Made by a program: the position numbers and the translations under genes. Of a stretch of 7,453 bases of DNA, positions 5,711-7,453 are shown piece after piece. The notes under the pieces were generated by a model. The model saw only the letters and a list, made by a program, of their open reading frames with translations, had not been told where the DNA came from and did not search any database. The stretch is from JBBRYK01 sp038237665 (lineage in GTDB: Bacteria > Actinomycetota > Thermoleophilia > Gaiellales > Gaiellaceae): contig JBBRYK010000108.1 in assembly GCA_038237665.1 (NCBI GenBank), positions 1 to 7,453 of the forward strand, in the 5' to 3' direction. Position 1 is the first letter of the stretch, and each line of letters opens with the position of its first letter.

Positions 5711-5815
5711 GTGCAGTTGCTCTCGAGTCTCGCAGAGAAGCGCTCACGGACGCCCACCGGAGCCCCATTCCAGTCTCTTAAACACCTCGGTCGCCGGAGG
5801 AGACGGTGGAGGGCG

Positions 5816-6190
5816 TCAGCGTTCGGTGAACAGCACGACGAGCGCGACGACCGCAAGCACTGCGACGAAGATGACCGCCAGGGTCCCGACCACGACGACG
5901 AGCACAGGTACGAGCGCGACGAGGGCCTGCGACGCAGCGGCGATCCAGGCGATCTGGCGGCCGGCGTCTGATCGGAGGTCGCGCCCGGCGTACAGATAGA
6001 ACGCGATCGAGACGGCCGCAATGGGGATCGCGACCCACCAGGAAACGAACTTGAAAGCGACCAGGATCCCCTCGACGACGGCGATCCAGAAGGCGATCTT
6101 GATGCGCCGCTGGCGCAGCCAGCGGCCGCTACGGCTCGAGCCGTGGTCGAGCACCTGCCCCCGCCGGAGCTGCGGCCGCGAGTAGACCAT
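5816..6190 (-). CDS. Small membrane protein of unknown function (124 aa)
   Basis: I do not recognise a family. The first 35 residues are basic and hydrophilic, starting MVYSRPQLRRGQVLDHGSS. Four hydrophobic segments follow, at about 33-49, 51-67, 79-97 and 99-121, separated by short loops, the middle one being YAGRDLRSDAGRQ. The C-terminus is FTER. A four-helix inner membrane protein with a basic, probably cytoplasmic N-terminus is the natural reading. I chose the ATG at 6190, which starts 7 bases after the ispE stop. A GTG at 6220, overlapping ispE, would add 10 residues, and neither start has a clear ribosome site. Its place in the rsmA-ispE-glmU-prs cluster suggests constitutive expression, but there is no evidence for a specific role. 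Confidence 0.8.
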   Translation of the reverse strand: MVYSRPQLRRGQVLDHGSSRSGRWLRQRRIKIAFWIAVVEGILVAFKFVSWWVAIPIAAVSIAFYLYAGRDLRSDAGRQIAWIAAASQALVALVPVLVVVVGTLAVIFVAVLAVVALVVLFTER

Positions 6191-6197
6191 CTCCCGC

Positions 6198-7016
6198 TCA
6201 AAAGTACCACGCTGGCACACTCACCCACGTCCGTCCGAGCGGCCTCAGCGTCCTCCCCGCCGCCGCGGCCTCGGCACGCTTCTGGAAGAGGCCGTAGACG
6301 GTGGGCCCCGCGCCGCTCACGTCGGCGCGAAAAGCGCCGCGCGCATACAGCTCCCGCGTCAGCGGCGAGGAAGCGAGGTCGTTCGGGGGAAGCAGGGCGA
6401 GATCTCGCGGGCGTCGCACCTTCGCGAGGGTCAAGAGCAGGTCGGCACGCCGGGCATCGCAGCCTGTCGCGCCCGCGCGTGCGTCGAAGGCCGCGTAAAC
6501 CTCGCTCGTCGAGATCTTGCGCGCACCGTCGGGAAGGACGAGCACGATCCAGTAGTCCTGCGGGAGCTCGAGCGGAGTCAGCTCGGTTCCGTCGCCTTCC
6601 CCGAGCTGCGGCCCTGCGGCGAGAAAGAATGGAACGTCGGCGCCGAGGCGCGACGCGAGGGCGTGCAGAGCCGCCGGCCCGAGCGGCCGGTCGAGAGTCG
6701 AGTTCGCGAGGCGGAGAGCGGTCGCGGCGTCGGAGCTGCCGCCCCCGAGGCCGGCTGCGACGGGAATCCGCTTCTCGATCCGCGCGCGCCATTCGGGGCG
6801 AACGCCCGCGGCGTCGGCAAGGGCGGCAAGCGCGTCCCGAACGAGGGTGTCCTCACCGAAGCCGACGATCTCCAGCCGGCGCGAACGCACCACGCAGACG
6901 CGGTCGCAGAGGGCAATCCGCTGATAGACGGTCGCGACCTCGTGGAGGCCGCTCTCGCCTCGATTCCCGACGACGAGAGCCAGGTTGATCTTCGCCGTGG
7001 CCGGCGCGCGCCTCAC
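6198..7016 (-). CDS. ispE: 4-diphosphocytidyl-2-C-methyl-D-erythritol kinase
   Basis: IspE phosphorylates CDP-methylerythritol in the MEP pathway of isoprenoid synthesis. It belongs to the GHMP kinase family. Seen directly: the N-terminal TAKINLAL at 7-14 with Lys9, the GHMP phosphate-binding motif PVAAGLGGGSSDA at 85-97, GADVPFFL at 125-132 with the catalytic Asp127, and the C-terminal GAGPT at 235-239. The substrate-side motif is usually DGYHE but reads SGLHE at 22-26, with the histidine kept and Tyr replaced by Leu. The 272 residues are slightly short for a family of about 280-310. The start is GTG at 7016, which overlaps the rsmA stop as GTGA, so the pair is translationally coupled, as is common in actinobacteria. 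Confidence 0.95.
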   Translation of the reverse strand: MRRAPATAKINLALVVGNRGESGLHEVATVYQRIALCDRVCVVRSRRLEIVGFGEDTLVRDALAALADAAGVRPEWRARIEKRIPVAAGLGGGSSDAATALRLANSTLDRPLGPAALHALASRLGADVPFFLAAGPQLGEGDGTELTPLELPQDYWIVLVLPDGARKISTSEVYAAFDARAGATGCDARRADLLLTLAKVRRPRDLALLPPNDLASSPLTRELYARGAFRADVSGAGPTVYGLFQKRAEAAAAGRTLRPLGRTWVSVPAWYF

Positions 7017-7453
7017 GGCCGCCCGCGGAGGGCCCTGCTGAGGGCGACGAACTCCTCCGGCGTCAAGGCTTCGGCACGCGTGTCCGGTCGCCGATCGATC
7101 GCCGCGAGCGCCTCGGCGGCCTCACGACGCCCGGCGAAGCCAGCAAGCGCAACCGAGTTCGGGAGGGTCTTTCGCCGGTGCGCGAAGCCCGCTTCCACAA
7201 GGCGCTTGAGACGGGGATACGAGGGAGGGTCCGGGATCCGGCGGAACGCGACCAGCGTCGAGTCGACGTTCGGCCGGGGGCGAAACACGTTCCGGGAGAC
7301 CGGGTGGAAGCCGGTGCGCTCCGAGAGGAGCTGGACGAGGACGGAAACGGCACCGTAGGCGGGCGTGGAGGGGGCGGCGAAGAAGCGCTCGGCCACTTCG
7401 CGCTGCACCATCACGCACCATGCCAGGAGAGCGGGAACGCGCTCGAGCGTCTG
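7013..7453 (-). CDS. rsmA: 16S rRNA dimethyladenosine transferase, C-terminal part
   Basis: RsmA (KsgA) dimethylates two adjacent adenosines near the 3' end of 16S rRNA during small-subunit assembly. Only the last 146 residues are in the window; the SAM-binding N-terminal half lies past 7453. The visible part carries MVQREVAERF and the following YGAVSVLVQLL, then NVFRPRPNVDSTLVAF and the C-terminal-domain motif FAHRRKTLPNSV. All of these are characteristic of the family, in the normal order. The frame is open to the edge of the window. It is the first gene in view of the housekeeping cluster, and its TGA overlaps the ispE start. Confidence 0.94.
   Translation of the reverse strand, partial: QTLERVPALLAWCVMVQREVAERFFAAPSTPAYGAVSVLVQLLSERTGFHPVSRNVFRPRPNVDSTLVAFRRIPDPPSYPRLKRLVEAGFAHRRKTLPNSVALAGFAGRREAAEALAAIDRRPDTRAEALTPEEFVALSRALRGRP

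Noticed and set aside
5123..5971. Plus-strand open frame of 282 codons containing MAGAPGFEPGIAGPKPAA
   Set aside because: This is the well-known spurious translation of an antisense tRNA; it runs across tRNA-Gln and opposite glmU.
5701..6792. Minus-strand open frame of 363 codons overlapping ispE and the membrane protein gene
   Set aside because: Arg/Ser-rich shadow frame of ispE, which has all its family motifs in another frame; it also reads into the tRNA.
1..7453. CRISPR array, retron, toxin-antitoxin or other defence system
   Set aside because: No regularly spaced repeats, reverse transcriptase, nuclease or toxin-like pair is seen; only packaging, regulator and unknown genes accompany the housekeeping cluster.

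Overview
The window is GC-rich, gene-dense DNA, and all its credible genes lie on the minus strand. The upper half is a chromosomal housekeeping block in the order rsmA (partial), ispE, a small membrane protein, tRNA-Gln(UUG), glmU, prs. This order, the high GC and the frequent GTG/TTG starts point to a high-GC actinobacterium. A deep-branching class such as Thermoleophilia is my guess; it cannot be proven from this window.

Region by region, in the direction of transcription (high to low coordinates). From 7453 to 5816, the C-terminal half of the 16S rRNA dimethyltransferase RsmA is joined by a GTGA overlap to the isoprenoid kinase IspE, followed closely by a four-helix membrane protein of unknown function. 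From 5710 to 5637 there is a tRNA-Gln with encoded CCA. Eight bases further on starts GlmU (UDP-GlcNAc synthesis), whose 3' end overlaps the start of Prs (PRPP synthase). A strong hairpin just past the prs stop, at 3231-3260, probably ends this transcription unit.

Below about 3230 the content changes to phage. A repeat-bearing junction with no gene (about 3055-3230) is followed by an excisionase-like helix-turn-helix protein, a coiled-coil protein, two small unknown proteins, a P27-type terminase small subunit and a terminase large subunit that runs off the window at base 1. The first three genes are joined by 4-base GTGA/ATGA overlaps. A 110-bp gap holding a hairpin, repeats and A-tracts precedes the terminase pair. 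I read this as one end of a prophage or phage satellite inserted just downstream of prs. No integrase, primase, capsid or portal gene is in view, so intact prophage, satellite and remnant cannot be told apart.

Most worth following up: the compact regulator-to-terminase layout with three unrecognised proteins, the possible packaging site before the small terminase, the repeat-rich junction, a probable leaderless promoter for the HTH gene, and unusual residues in the Prs ribose-phosphate loop and in the acetyl-CoA region of GlmU.
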